Positions 45,852-54,698 of a DNA stretch of 56,026 nt are shown one piece after another. Position 1 is the stretch's first letter. Every line of letters begins with the position of its first letter. Origin of the DNA: Gammaproteobacteria bacterium (GTDB lineage Bacteria > Pseudomonadota > Gammaproteobacteria > Steroidobacterales > Foliamicaceae); contig JAPOWV010000001.1 of assembly GCA_026707445.1 (NCBI GenBank), positions 1-56,026 of the forward strand, given 5' to 3'. A model generated the notes under the pieces. The model searched no databases, was not told where the DNA came from, and saw only the letters and a list, made by a program, of their open reading frames with translations. Made by a program: the position numbers and the translations under genes.

Positions 45852-46861
45852 TAGGGCACCGCCACGCAGTCCAGCAACCGGCTGACGACCTCCTCGGAAC
45901 TACGGCCTTCGGCCTCGGCTTCATAGGTCAGAATGATCCGGTGGCGCAGGACCGGCGCGGCCACCGCCTGGATGTCGCCGGGCGTAACGAAGTCCCTGCC
46001 GCGGAGGTAGGCGCGGGCCCGGCCGCAGCGGTCCAGCGCGATCGAGGCGCGCGGGCTGGCGCCGTAGCTCACCAGGCCGGCCAGTTCCCCGTCGTGTTTC
46101 TCCGGCGCCCGCGTGGCCCGGACCAGTTCGACGATATAGCGCTCGAGGCGCTCGGCCAGGTGCAGTTCGAGCACCCGCGACCGGTCCTTCATGACCTCTT
46201 CGACCGAATAGCCGTCATCGGCGTTGCTTCCGCCGGGCGCGCCTTCCGATGCTTCCCGGCGCGTGAGTTCCAGTATTCGCTGCTCCTGCTCGGCGCTCGG
46301 ATAGCTGATCCGGGTCTTCATCAGGAAGCGGTCGAGCTGGGACTCCGGTAGCGGATAGGCGCCCTCCTGCTCGATGGGGTTTTGCGTGGCCATGACCAGG
46401 AACGGCTCCGGCAGCGGCCAACTCTTCTCGGCCACGGTGACCTGGTGCTCCTCCATCGCCTCGAGCAGGGCCGACTGCACCTTGGCCGAGGCGCGGTTGA
46501 TTTCGTCCGCCAGCACCAGGTTGTGGAATATCGGGCCGGCGCGAAACTCGAACTCTCCCGTCTGCGGCCGGAAGATGTCGGTGCCGGTAAGGTCCGAAGG
46601 CAGCAGGTCGGGCGTGAACTGGACCCTATGGAAACTGGCCTTGAGGCAGCGGCCCAGCACTTTCACGGCCCGCGTCTTGGCCAGTCCCGGCACGCCCTCC
46701 ACCAGCAGGTGGCCGCCGGCCAGAAGCGCGATGAGCATGTGCTCGATGAACTCCTCCTGGCCCAGCACGCGCGCTTCCATGCGCCGGCGCAGCGCGGCCA
46801 GCGGCAGTTGCGCGATTTCCCGCGGAGCGGGTTCGGCCGGGTTCATCTCAGTGTCGTCCAC
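45851..46861 (-). CDS. MoxR-family AAA+ ATPase
   Basis: A 336-residue MoxR ATPase, predicted chaperone of the Bat/VWA complex. Walker A is EGVPGLAKT (about 57-65), Walker B is LVLADEINRA (about 117-126) and the sensor segment is ATQNPIEQEGAYPLPESQLD, the MoxR signature. The C-terminal lid contains YGASPRASIALDRCGRARAY. It heads the operon running down to batD and probably ogt, divergent from a DUF192 gene 44 bases away. Confidence 0.93.
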   Translation of the reverse strand: MDDTEMNPAEPAPREIAQLPLAALRRRMEARVLGQEEFIEHMLIALLAGGHLLVEGVPGLAKTRAVKVLGRCLKASFHRVQFTPDLLPSDLTGTDIFRPQTGEFEFRAGPIFHNLVLADEINRASAKVQSALLEAMEEHQVTVAEKSWPLPEPFLVMATQNPIEQEGAYPLPESQLDRFLMKTRISYPSAEQEQRILELTRREASEGAPGGSNADDGYSVEEVMKDRSRVLELHLAERLERYIVELVRATRAPEKHDGELAGLVSYGASPRASIALDRCGRARAYLRGRDFVTPGDIQAVAAPVLRHRIILTYEAEAEGRSSEEVVSRLLDCVAVP

Positions 46862-46880
46862 GACAAGCCATGCGCGCCCG

Positions 46881-46886
46881 ATTGTA
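46881..46886 (-). promoter_or_regulatory. Candidate -10 box for the moxR-bat operon
   Basis: TACAAT on the minus strand, in the context CGCTACAATC identical to that before the Rieske gene, lies about 20 bases upstream of the moxR start codon in the 44-base divergent gap. No clear -35 box is seen. Confidence 0.4.
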
Positions 46887-46905
46887 GCGGGTACATACTT
46901 GCGCC

Positions 46906-47355
46906 GTGGGAATCAGGGCATTGGCATCGGCGGCGTTGCTGCTGGCCTGGCAAGCGGCCGGCGGGCAGAATCTCGACCGGCTGGCGCAAGCGAAGGGCGT
47001 GCTGGCGTCCTCCGCGGGCCAGTGCGTGTTCCTGGATTTATGGCTGGCCCGGACCCGCGAGCAGCAGCTCCGCGGCCTGATGCACGTGCGCGAAGTGCCC
47101 GACGGCTGGGGGATGCTGTTCGTCTACGGACGCGAACAGGAAATCGGCATGTGGATGAAGAACACCTATGTCTCGCTGGACATGCTGTTCATCCGCGCCG
47201 ACGGCAGCATCGCCAGCATCGCGACCGACACGCGGCCGCTGAGCCTCGAAACCATCCGCTCCGGCGAGCCCGTCTCCCGCGTCCTGGAACTCAAGGCCGG
47301 TTCGGTCAAGCGCTGGGGCGTAAAGCCCGGGGACAGCCTGCTCTCGCCCTGGTGA
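46906..47355 (+). CDS. DUF192 family exported protein
   Basis: A 149-residue protein starting at GTG 46906, with an N-terminal signal segment (about 1-20, RALASAALLLAWQAAGG). The DUF192 core is present: ARTREQQLRGLMHVREVPDG, GMLFVYGREQEIGMWMKNTY and SIATDTRPLS. The family has a small beta fold, is widespread, and has no known enzymatic activity. The gene stands alone on the plus strand between two leftward operons. Confidence 0.85.
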   Translation: MGIRALASAALLLAWQAAGGQNLDRLAQAKGVLASSAGQCVFLDLWLARTREQQLRGLMHVREVPDGWGMLFVYGREQEIGMWMKNTYVSLDMLFIRADGSIASIATDTRPLSLETIRSGEPVSRVLELKAGSVKRWGVKPGDSLLSPW

Positions 47356-47359
47356 AGCG

Positions 47360-49489
47360 TCACGCCTTCAGCCCGTACAGGGGCTGTTCGCCTTCGACCT
47401 CGCCAAGCACGATTCCGGGCTCCCGGTCCTCCGGCCAGGCATCGACGTGGAGATTTACGCGGCGGCGAACGCCGGCTTCCGCATTGCCGGCCAGATCCAC
47501 CGGTTCGAACACCGAGACGTACTGAACGTCGCATCGATCCGGCGATATCCGCGCAACGAGGAAGCCGTGCGCGTCGGCGTCCACGTAGTTCATGTACGGA
47601 TTCACCTCGGGATCGGCAGCCTGGAGAACTTCCGCCGGGCCTGCCCCGCTGAACACGGCGTTGGCCGACGCGGCGCCGTGCAGCATCCAGGCATTCAATG
47701 AAGGCATGATCGCCTGGTCGTAGCCCTGTGCCTTGCCATCGAAGGTCACGAGCTTGCTGACTTCGGAATCGTGGGCGGACAGTTCCCTCTGGATGATCAT
47801 CCGGCTGACCGCGCTGACCGCGCCGCCCGCGAACTCGGGCATTACGGCCACCGGACCGTCGGCATCGAAGTCATCGTAAATGACCCCCGCCAGGTGCGCG
47901 TGGCGGTCGCCGGTCAGTGAAACGACGTTGGTGATCCGTTCGTCCCGGACAAAGGAGCAGATCTCCGTGCGTTCGACCGGGTAGCCGTCCCAGCCGTCGG
48001 TCCAGAGCAGGCCGTTTTTGTGGCCGCCTTCGCGAAAACCGTCGTCGAAGCCATGGCGGATCAGGCCCACGTTCAAGCCCATCAGCTTCCACCTGGCGCC
48101 GCTGTTCTTCAGGCCGCTCTTCAACCAGGCCTTCTGCCGCCGGCCCAGCATCGAGCCCATCGGCATGTCCTTGCGCGGGTTCGGCAAAGTCCTGCCGAGG
48201 TAAACCACTTCCTCCGGCGGATTGCCGCCGTTTGCGGTGCGGCCCGCGTTCAGGGTACGGATCAGCAACGGATCCACCGGCGCTTCCGGATAGGGGTGCC
48301 GCCCGATCGACAGCAGCTCCTGGGACAGCCCGCGCGGTCCCCGGTAGCTGCGGCCGTCGATCACGAACAGTTCCGCGAGATCGCCCCATTTCAGCGAGCG
48401 ATATATCGTCATCGAGTCGATCGCCGCGAGATTGTTGGGCTCATGGCTGAGGTAGTGATCGTCAAAGTCGCCCGCGGGCGCCGCCGTCACGTCAACCGGC
48501 GCGAAATCGCTCGCATGCGATGCCTGGCTGTCGCGGCCCCCGGCGCTCAGGGCCGCGGGGACGTATTCGAACCATGCCTGGTTGGACGCGACCTTCAGTT
48601 CCGCGATGGACTCCTCCCGGTAGTAGCTCTGCCAGTAGTCGTTCAGCAGTTCATGGTCGTCCCAGATCTGCACGAACGGATACAGCGCCCTCGCCTCCTG
48701 CAGATCGGGGTCCGTCAGGTACCTCTTGTACAGCCAGCGATAGTCGTCAAGATCGACGGGCGCGATCCAGTTTCGTCCCGCCACTCGTCCGCCGGACGGA
48801 AACGGCGCGCACCGGCGCACGCTCCCGTCGCGGTTCATGAGTTTCAGGCGGTTGCCGTTGTGGTCCGGTTCCGCGACCGTGTCCGGTCCGCGGATCGATT
48901 CGTAGATGAAGTCGCCCACGTGCATCACAAAATCGATCCGGTCTTCGGGCCGCGCGGCGTTGTCGTCGAGAATCAGCCGTCGGTAAGCGGTGAAGTAGCC
49001 CTGTTCGTAGTCCTGGCAGGAAAAAACCGCGATGTTGAGCTGTCTTGTCGTTCCGACCGGCGCCGTCCGGGTCCTTCCCGTGCGGCTGATTCCGCCGTCG
49101 GGGCCGATGAATCGGTAGTAGTAGAACCGGTCGGGCCCGAGGTCCGTGACCAGGACCCGGACCGTATGGTCCAGTTCGGGCAGTGCGGCAATTTCGGTCT
49201 CGGCGACAACGGAGTCAAATGACGGGTCCGTTGCGATCTGCGCGGTCAGACCGACGGCATCCGAACCCCCTTCCACCCGGGTCCAGATCACGACGGCGTC
49301 GGACTGGGGATCGGCCGAGGCAACGCCCTGCGGGAAAGAGAAGCGCGACGGCTGGCCGCCAGGCCTGGCGCATCCGCCCAGCGCCGCGGGGGCCGCGCCG
49401 ACCACGAAGCAGCCGGCCGCGGCCGAGAAATACCGGAGCAGATCGCGCCGGGAAATCACGGTTGCCGGTGTAGCTTGACTGGTCGACAC
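47360..49489 (-). CDS. PhoD-like alkaline phosphatase/phosphodiesterase, Tat lipoprotein
   Basis: A 709-residue PhoD-family metallophosphatase. The twin-arginine motif SRRDLLRYF is at 13-21 and a lipobox LGGC ends at C40, so it is probably Tat-exported and lipidated. Family motifs are VIWTRVEGG, FVMHVGDFIYES, IWDDHELLNDYW and SLTGDRHAHLAG. It is longer than typical PhoD (about 550), with extra sequence between the WDDHE and GDRH motifs. It begins seven bases after the double serine hydrolase, so the two belong to one operon. PhoD enzymes hydrolyse phosphate mono- and diesters in the periplasm; the real substrate here may be tied to the neighbouring hydrolases. Confidence 0.88.
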   Translation of the reverse strand: MSTSQATPATVISRRDLLRYFSAAAGCFVVGAAPAALGGCARPGGQPSRFSFPQGVASADPQSDAVVIWTRVEGGSDAVGLTAQIATDPSFDSVVAETEIAALPELDHTVRVLVTDLGPDRFYYYRFIGPDGGISRTGRTRTAPVGTTRQLNIAVFSCQDYEQGYFTAYRRLILDDNAARPEDRIDFVMHVGDFIYESIRGPDTVAEPDHNGNRLKLMNRDGSVRRCAPFPSGGRVAGRNWIAPVDLDDYRWLYKRYLTDPDLQEARALYPFVQIWDDHELLNDYWQSYYREESIAELKVASNQAWFEYVPAALSAGGRDSQASHASDFAPVDVTAAPAGDFDDHYLSHEPNNLAAIDSMTIYRSLKWGDLAELFVIDGRSYRGPRGLSQELLSIGRHPYPEAPVDPLLIRTLNAGRTANGGNPPEEVVYLGRTLPNPRKDMPMGSMLGRRQKAWLKSGLKNSGARWKLMGLNVGLIRHGFDDGFREGGHKNGLLWTDGWDGYPVERTEICSFVRDERITNVVSLTGDRHAHLAGVIYDDFDADGPVAVMPEFAGGAVSAVSRMIIQRELSAHDSEVSKLVTFDGKAQGYDQAIMPSLNAWMLHGAASANAVFSGAGPAEVLQAADPEVNPYMNYVDADAHGFLVARISPDRCDVQYVSVFEPVDLAGNAEAGVRRRVNLHVDAWPEDREPGIVLGEVEGEQPLYGLKA

Positions 49490-49496
49490 GGCGGGC

Positions 49497-52211
49497 TCAG
49501 GACCCCTTCAGGTGGTCGCGTATCTGCCGAAGCAGGTTGACCTGGTGCGCCCGGTCCGCATCGTCGAACGTGGTCGCCAGGAACACCGCGACCAGATCGT
49601 GCTCCTGATTCACATAGATCAACTGTCCGAGCCCGCCCGACGCAAGCAGTTCGCCCTCGGAGTTGTCCAGCACTCGGAACTGGTTATGGTAGAAAACCGC
49701 TGGTCCGAACCGGGCCAGTTCCTCTTCGTCGTTCATTGCCTGACGAACGCCGTCATTGCCCGCTATCGTCCGCCGGATCCATGACCGGGGAACGATCTGC
49801 CGGCCGAAGAAATGCCCGTCGCCTTCGATCACGAGTCCGAGCCGGGCAAGATCGCGCAAGGCGGCGCCTATCCCGGCGCTTGCGAATCCATGACCGGCAG
49901 GATCGACAATGACGATGGCGTCGCGCTCGGCGCCCAGCCTGGACCAGAGCTTCTCCGCCAGGACCTCCTGCCAGTTGCGCCGGTAGGCGCGCGAGATCGA
50001 CCAGGCGACGATCTCCGTATTCACAGGCGAGTAGAAGAAACTTCTGCCGTGTTCGCCATTCGCAGGAACCGTTGCGGCCAGCTCCAGCGTATTGCGATAC
50101 GGAAATTCCTCGAAGCGGCGATGGAATCCTCCCGCCATGAAGTTGAGGAGCCGATAGGAACGCGGATCGTCCCAGCTCATCGGTGTCTCCACGCCCAACG
50201 CCATATCGAGGGCGTGCTGCAGACTGGCGTTCGCCACGCCGGCCCCCGCCAGTTCGGGCAAGACATCGCCGAGAGGCCGCTCAAGGTTCAGGCGGCCTTC
50301 CGTCTGGGCGATTCCGGCAAGCAGCCCGACGAACGACTTGGACACCGAATTGAGTTGATGGCGCGCATCCGGCGCAAAGCCGTTGTAGTAGAGCTCGGCC
50401 AGGATCGCGCCCTCACGGACCAGGATGAAGCCGTCCGTGCCGATTGCGGCCAGGATCTCCTTCAGTGGCGCCGGCTCGCCGTTTTTCCCGGCGAATGAAG
50501 CCGTCGCGAGCGTGCAGTCGCCATAGGGAAGTGCGCTGACGGGCCCTTCGCCGCGGCTGATGGGATCGACTCTCAGAATCTTCGACACGTTCTGGTGCGA
50601 CCACAGCACCTGTTCGTAGTCCCGGGCCCAGGCGAGTCCGTCCGTAACGATCCGGTCCGGTGCGACCGGCACGCCCCGCATGTAGTGCGATCGGTTCGTG
50701 GGTTCGAGTCGTTCCGGCCCGCAAGTCGCGGCCTGCGGCTTGGTGGCGCTTCGATCCCGCCCTGAGCTTGCCTCCGCCTCGTGGGAGACGCATGAAGTCA
50801 TCCTGACGCTTGGCGGCGACTCCTGTCGCCGACACTCCCACGAGGCGGAGGCAAGCTCAGGGCTTCCGGTGGCGTGGCGCCGTTCGAGCGATGCGTCGAT
50901 TTCCCGGATCAGGTCGACCTGAAAACTGCGCAACGGCCTGGACGGGGTCACCGCCAGAAACACGGCGACGACATTCGACTCCATGTTCACGTAGATGCGT
51001 TGTCCCATGTGCCCCTGGGCGACGAACTCGCCGCGCTCGCCGTTCAGCACCCTGAAATGGTTGCGGTAGAAGGCGACGTGGGGCCGCTTCGCCGCTTCCT
51101 CGGAAGCCTGCCAGGCCGCCAGTGCCCGGGCGTCGCCCGTGCGCACGTCAAGCAACCAGTCCGCGGGCAGGATCTGCTCGCCGTTCAAACGGCCTTCCTG
51201 CTCCAGCATCAGGCCGAAGCGCGCGAAATCGCGAAGCGTTGCGCTGAATCCGGCCGTGGCGAAACCGTGCCCGCCCGGATCGACCGTGATCTGCGCGTCA
51301 CGCTCGGCGCCCAGCCTGGACCAGATGCGCTCGGCGAACGCCTCCTGCCAGTTCCGTCCTTCCAGCCTCGAGATGATCCAGCCAAGCGTTTCGGTGTTGC
51401 CCGGGTTGTACAGGCCGGCTTCGCCATGCCTTCCGGCCTTCTCCACCGACTGCAGAAACTTGAGCGTGTTCGGATAAGGAAAATCGGCGGGCCGCGACTG
51501 AAAACCTCCGGCCCTGGAATTGAGGTCCACCTGTGAGGTGGGATCCGCCCGGTCGTGATTCCAGACCACGTTCGTGGTCATGTCCAGTACCTGGCGAACG
51601 GTCGCGTCGCCGTAACCGGAACCCGCCAGTTCCGGCAGGTAATGCGCGACCGTCTGCGCCAGGTCCACGCGGCCTTCGTGAACCAGGATGCCCATCAGCG
51701 AGCCCACCAGCGACTTGGTGACCGAGAACCCGATGTGGCGGCGGGTCGGCCCGAAACCGTTGAAGTAGGCCTCGGTCTGCACGACGCCGTCTTTCAGAAG
51801 AATGAACCCGTCGACTCCCATGCCCTTGAGAATCTGCTGCAGCGGCGCGCGGTTCGAGTCCGGCGCCGTGAACGACTGCTGCAGCAGACCGGTTTGTTCG
51901 TAGGTCAGCGGTAGAACCGGCCCGGTGCCCCGGCTGACAAATTCCGTCGGCAGGATCTTGCTTATGTTCTGGAAGGACCACTTGCCCTTTTCCGGGTCGA
52001 GCGCCCAGGAGTGATCGCTGTCAATGAGACTGTCGGGCGGCGGCGGAAGTCCGTGCATGTAATCCGTCTGGTACTCGCGCTCGACGATCACGTACGGCGG
52101 ACCGCCAGGCGGGTTTCCCTGAGGGGCTTCGCACGAGGCCAGCGGCAAGGCCGCGCCGATCAGCAAGGCGATCCCGGCGCCGACGCTCTTGCCGTATGTG
52201 TCAGGCCGCAT
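49497..52211 (-). CDS. Double-headed serine hydrolase lipoprotein (tandem beta-lactamase fold)
   Basis: A 904-residue frame with a lipoprotein signal (LASC, C27) and two homologous class C beta-lactamase-like domains of the 6-aminohexanoate-dimer hydrolase type. Domain 1 has SVTK at 163-166 and YNPGN; domain 2 has SVSK at 622-625 and YSPVN. Both have a GHGFA-type loop and a final (H/G)xGQ(R/L)IYVN strand. Each is preceded by a related module, YMHGLPPPPDS in one and YMRGVPVAPDR in the other. The linker (about residues 450-485) is translated from inverted repeat copy 4, with no stop codon. The active-site serines and lysines suggest both halves work. A separate second gene starting at the YMRG methionine is possible but would lack a signal peptide. 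Confidence 0.82.
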   Translation of the reverse strand: MRPDTYGKSVGAGIALLIGAALPLASCEAPQGNPPGGPPYVIVEREYQTDYMHGLPPPPDSLIDSDHSWALDPEKGKWSFQNISKILPTEFVSRGTGPVLPLTYEQTGLLQQSFTAPDSNRAPLQQILKGMGVDGFILLKDGVVQTEAYFNGFGPTRRHIGFSVTKSLVGSLMGILVHEGRVDLAQTVAHYLPELAGSGYGDATVRQVLDMTTNVVWNHDRADPTSQVDLNSRAGGFQSRPADFPYPNTLKFLQSVEKAGRHGEAGLYNPGNTETLGWIISRLEGRNWQEAFAERIWSRLGAERDAQITVDPGGHGFATAGFSATLRDFARFGLMLEQEGRLNGEQILPADWLLDVRTGDARALAAWQASEEAAKRPHVAFYRNHFRVLNGERGEFVAQGHMGQRIYVNMESNVVAVFLAVTPSRPLRSFQVDLIREIDASLERRHATGSPELASASWECRRQESPPSVRMTSCVSHEAEASSGRDRSATKPQAATCGPERLEPTNRSHYMRGVPVAPDRIVTDGLAWARDYEQVLWSHQNVSKILRVDPISRGEGPVSALPYGDCTLATASFAGKNGEPAPLKEILAAIGTDGFILVREGAILAELYYNGFAPDARHQLNSVSKSFVGLLAGIAQTEGRLNLERPLGDVLPELAGAGVANASLQHALDMALGVETPMSWDDPRSYRLLNFMAGGFHRRFEEFPYRNTLELAATVPANGEHGRSFFYSPVNTEIVAWSISRAYRRNWQEVLAEKLWSRLGAERDAIVIVDPAGHGFASAGIGAALRDLARLGLVIEGDGHFFGRQIVPRSWIRRTIAGNDGVRQAMNDEEELARFGPAVFYHNQFRVLDNSEGELLASGGLGQLIYVNQEHDLVAVFLATTFDDADRAHQVNLLRQIRDHLKGS
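50759..50863. repeat. Long inverted repeat, copy 4, inside the double hydrolase gene
   Basis: Left arm 50759-50787 and right arm 50835-50863 are perfect 29-bp reverse complements. Read on the minus strand, the centre contains GTCAGGATGAC (50797-50807), a 4-bp mini-hairpin with a GGA loop, followed by TTCATGCGTCTCCC shared with copy 1, and a second small hairpin GGCGACAGGAGTCGCC. The element is in the opposite orientation to copy 1 and is read through in frame as the linker between two hydrolase domains. Confidence 0.92.
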
Positions 52212-52301
52212 TGTCCTGGTGCCGTGTCACGGCTGCATTGTCGCAAAAAAAGCGGGTACGGCGACCTTGCATCGCCGTACCCGCCGTTTACGAATGTAGC
52301 C

Positions 52302-54563
52302 TCAGAATGCGGCGGTGGCGCGCAATCCCCACTCCGCCGGTCTGCCGCGTTGGCGCCAGTTGGCGCCCACGACCCGGCTGTTCACGAACCCGTTCATCGC
52401 GTACACCTCGTCGGTGACGTTGCGGCCGAAGGCCGTGAGCGACCAACGCTCGAATTCGTAGGTGGCGCTCACATTCAATAGACCGTAGGAATCCTCTCCA
52501 TCGCGCTCATCGACTGCGCCGGTTGCGTCCCACAGCAATTCGTCACGCCAGGAGTAGTCCGCCCTGAGTCGCAACTCGCGGCCGTTCGCCAGCGGAGCGG
52601 AATAAACCGCCGACAGCGAGTACGAGAGCTCCGGAGCGAACGGCAGCGCTTCGCCCGCAACCAGAAGAACATCATCGCGAACTTCGTCGATCACGTCCTC
52701 GTTGTACTTCGTGTCGAGGAATGCGACGCTTGCCTGAATGACGAATCTGTCGCTCGCGAGCGCCGTAAGCTCGGCCTCGAGTCCGCTGGCCTCGGCGCTG
52801 CCGGCGTTGAAGAACGTGCGGACCTGGGATCCGGTGTTCTCATCGAAGAGAGTGGTGCGGACCTGGAGGTCCTCGTAGTCCATGAAGAAGGCCGCCAGAT
52901 TGGCCCGGACCCGGCCGTCCGCCCAATCCGCCTTGAGACCCACTTCGTACGACCAGAGCGTCTCTTCGTTGAACGGCAGCAGCAAACTGTTGCCTTCGCT
53001 GTCTTCCAGCACGTCGTCACCTATGCCTCCGGACTTGAACGCTTGCGCAGCCGTGAAATACATCATGGCCGCGTCGTTGAGGTCGTATTCCAGCGATACC
53101 CGGGGAGAGGTGTTGGACCAGTCGCCCTTTGCCGATGCGCTGGCGGTTGACGGCCTCGTGCTGCGCCCGCGAGTCTCCGAGCTGAATTGCGACTTCTCCT
53201 CGTTCATGTAACGAAGGCCGAGCGTTGCCCGCGCCCGTTCGGTCAGGGAATAAGTGCCGCTGGCGTAGAAGGCGTAGCTGTCCAGATCCTGCTCAATCCG
53301 GTTCCCGGTGTTGTAGTCCCGAATGCGGGGCACAACACCGACGAATGGAATGGCCGAATTGGAGTTGCCGGCCGCCGCATTGAATTCCAGCTCGTCGCGC
53401 AGGTAGTAGACGCCGGCCGTCAGGTTCAGCCGGTCCTCCATGTAAACGCCGTTCAGCTGAAGTTCCTGGCTGAACGCCTTGCCGTCCAGCCAGCGCCGGT
53501 TGTTCGACACCTCCAGGACCGATCCATCGGCGTCGAAGCCATCCGACGTTTCGTAGGTCTTGTACGAGGTAAGCGCAACGAGCGATGTCGCACCGAACTC
53601 AAATTCCAGCCGGCTGGAGAGGGTTTCCTGGTTGGTCTTGTTGCGGGCCAGCGGGTCGGTGGCGTTCGAACGGAATGGGTCGGTGGCAATAAACGATTCG
53701 TCGTAGCGGGGCCCCGGAATATGACCCCCGTCCACCAGCGCGTTGTACTGCGCCGGGAGCCGCGCGCGCGGGTTGACCCAGAGGTGGAAAATCGGCGACC
53801 CGTTGGAGTCCGTGCGCATCTGGTCGGCGCTCAGCAACCAGGTCGCTGTATCCGAGAGGTTCCAGAGTGCGGCGAGGCGAAAGCCCGTATTCTCCTGACT
53901 TCCGAAGTCCTGGTCGTTCGGTGTTTCCACGTAGCCGTCGGCATTTCTCGAAGCGGCCGACAACTGCAGCGCCAACTGATCCTGTATCAGGGGAATATTC
54001 ACCGAAGCCCTGGCATCGATTCGGTTGAAACTGCCGACGGCAGCCGACACTTCACCGCCTGTTTCGGCCGTGCTCGGACGCCTTGAGATCACGTTGATCG
54101 CGCCGCCCAGCGCGTTCTTGCCGTACAGCGTCCCTTGCGGTCCCCGCAATACTTCTATGCGCTCGACGTCGAGCAAGTCGAACAGGCCGCCCCAGACATT
54201 GGTCCGGTAGATTCCGTCCACATAGGTGCCAACGCCCTGGTCAAGATTGACTCGGTTCGATGTCTGCCCGATTCCCCGGATAAACACGATCGCGTTCTGC
54301 GCGCCGGTGCCCGACGTTCCGATATGCAGGTTGGGCGTTGACTCCGCGATGCTGAACAGGTTGCTGATCGTACGATCCGCGAGTTCCGCGCTCGTGAATG
54401 CCGTTACGGCGACAGGAACATCCTGAAGGCTTTGCTCGCGTTTCTGGGCCGTGACGATGATTTCCTCCAGCTCCGCCTGAGCCGATGCGGTCTGCACCGC
54501 GGCCAATCCCAGGAGCAAGGCGCCAACGGATCCGAACAGCCTTGATTTTGTCGAATGACCCAT
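52302..54563 (-). CDS. TonB-dependent outer-membrane receptor
   Basis: A 753-residue receptor with signal peptide (about 1-28, ending ASA), a plug domain beginning ELEEIIVTAQKREQSLQDVP and containing VLRGPQGTLYGKNALGGAIN, and a beta-barrel ending in a C-terminal phenylalanine (RATAAF). It belongs to the large group of TonB receptors common in sphingomonads and marine Gammaproteobacteria, often for plant- or algal-derived compounds, though no ligand is readable. Its start at ATG 54563 is preceded by a GGGGA ribosome-binding site. It precedes the double hydrolase and PhoD genes by 90 bases and diverges from a GntR regulator. Confidence 0.93.
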   Translation of the reverse strand: MGHSTKSRLFGSVGALLLGLAAVQTASAQAELEEIIVTAQKREQSLQDVPVAVTAFTSAELADRTISNLFSIAESTPNLHIGTSGTGAQNAIVFIRGIGQTSNRVNLDQGVGTYVDGIYRTNVWGGLFDLLDVERIEVLRGPQGTLYGKNALGGAINVISRRPSTAETGGEVSAAVGSFNRIDARASVNIPLIQDQLALQLSAASRNADGYVETPNDQDFGSQENTGFRLAALWNLSDTATWLLSADQMRTDSNGSPIFHLWVNPRARLPAQYNALVDGGHIPGPRYDESFIATDPFRSNATDPLARNKTNQETLSSRLEFEFGATSLVALTSYKTYETSDGFDADGSVLEVSNNRRWLDGKAFSQELQLNGVYMEDRLNLTAGVYYLRDELEFNAAAGNSNSAIPFVGVVPRIRDYNTGNRIEQDLDSYAFYASGTYSLTERARATLGLRYMNEEKSQFSSETRGRSTRPSTASASAKGDWSNTSPRVSLEYDLNDAAMMYFTAAQAFKSGGIGDDVLEDSEGNSLLLPFNEETLWSYEVGLKADWADGRVRANLAAFFMDYEDLQVRTTLFDENTGSQVRTFFNAGSAEASGLEAELTALASDRFVIQASVAFLDTKYNEDVIDEVRDDVLLVAGEALPFAPELSYSLSAVYSAPLANGRELRLRADYSWRDELLWDATGAVDERDGEDSYGLLNVSATYEFERWSLTAFGRNVTDEVYAMNGFVNSRVVGANWRQRGRPAEWGLRATAAF

Positions 54564-54584
54564 GATTCTGTCCCCAAGAGTGTT

Positions 54585-54610
54585 TTGGATTATTCTAATG
54601 CAAAATCCAA
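54585..54610. promoter_or_regulatory. Operator-like inverted repeat over the receptor -10 box
   Basis: TTGGATT (54585-54591) and AATCCAA (54604-54610) are exact reverse complements separated by 12 bases, and the receptor's predicted -10 box lies in the centre. A second pair, AATTGG (54630-54635) and CCAATT (54660-54665), sits nearby. GntR regulators bind such palindromes, so these are candidate sites for the divergent regulator. Confidence 0.5.
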
Positions 54611-54621
54611 TCCTGGCACAA
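54592..54621 (-). promoter_or_regulatory. Promoter of the TonB receptor operon
   Basis: On the minus strand TTGTGC (54616-54621) is followed after 18 bases by TAGAAT (54592-54597). Both are near consensus, and the implied start leaves a leader of about 20 bases to the receptor ATG. Confidence 0.55.
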
Positions 54622-54663
54622 CAGAAGGGAATTGGTACACTGAACTTTGTATTACTTTGCCAA

Positions 54664-54692
54664 TTGGCCCAATCCATGAACGATGCTAGTAT
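54664..54692 (+). promoter_or_regulatory. Candidate promoter of the GntR regulator gene
   Basis: TTGGCC (54664-54669) and TAGTAT (54687-54692) are exactly 17 bases apart. The implied transcription start falls at or very near the ATG at 54699, which would make the message leaderless; no ribosome-binding site is visible. The start codon could alternatively be further downstream. Confidence 0.35.
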
Positions 54693-54698
54693 CCCGGC

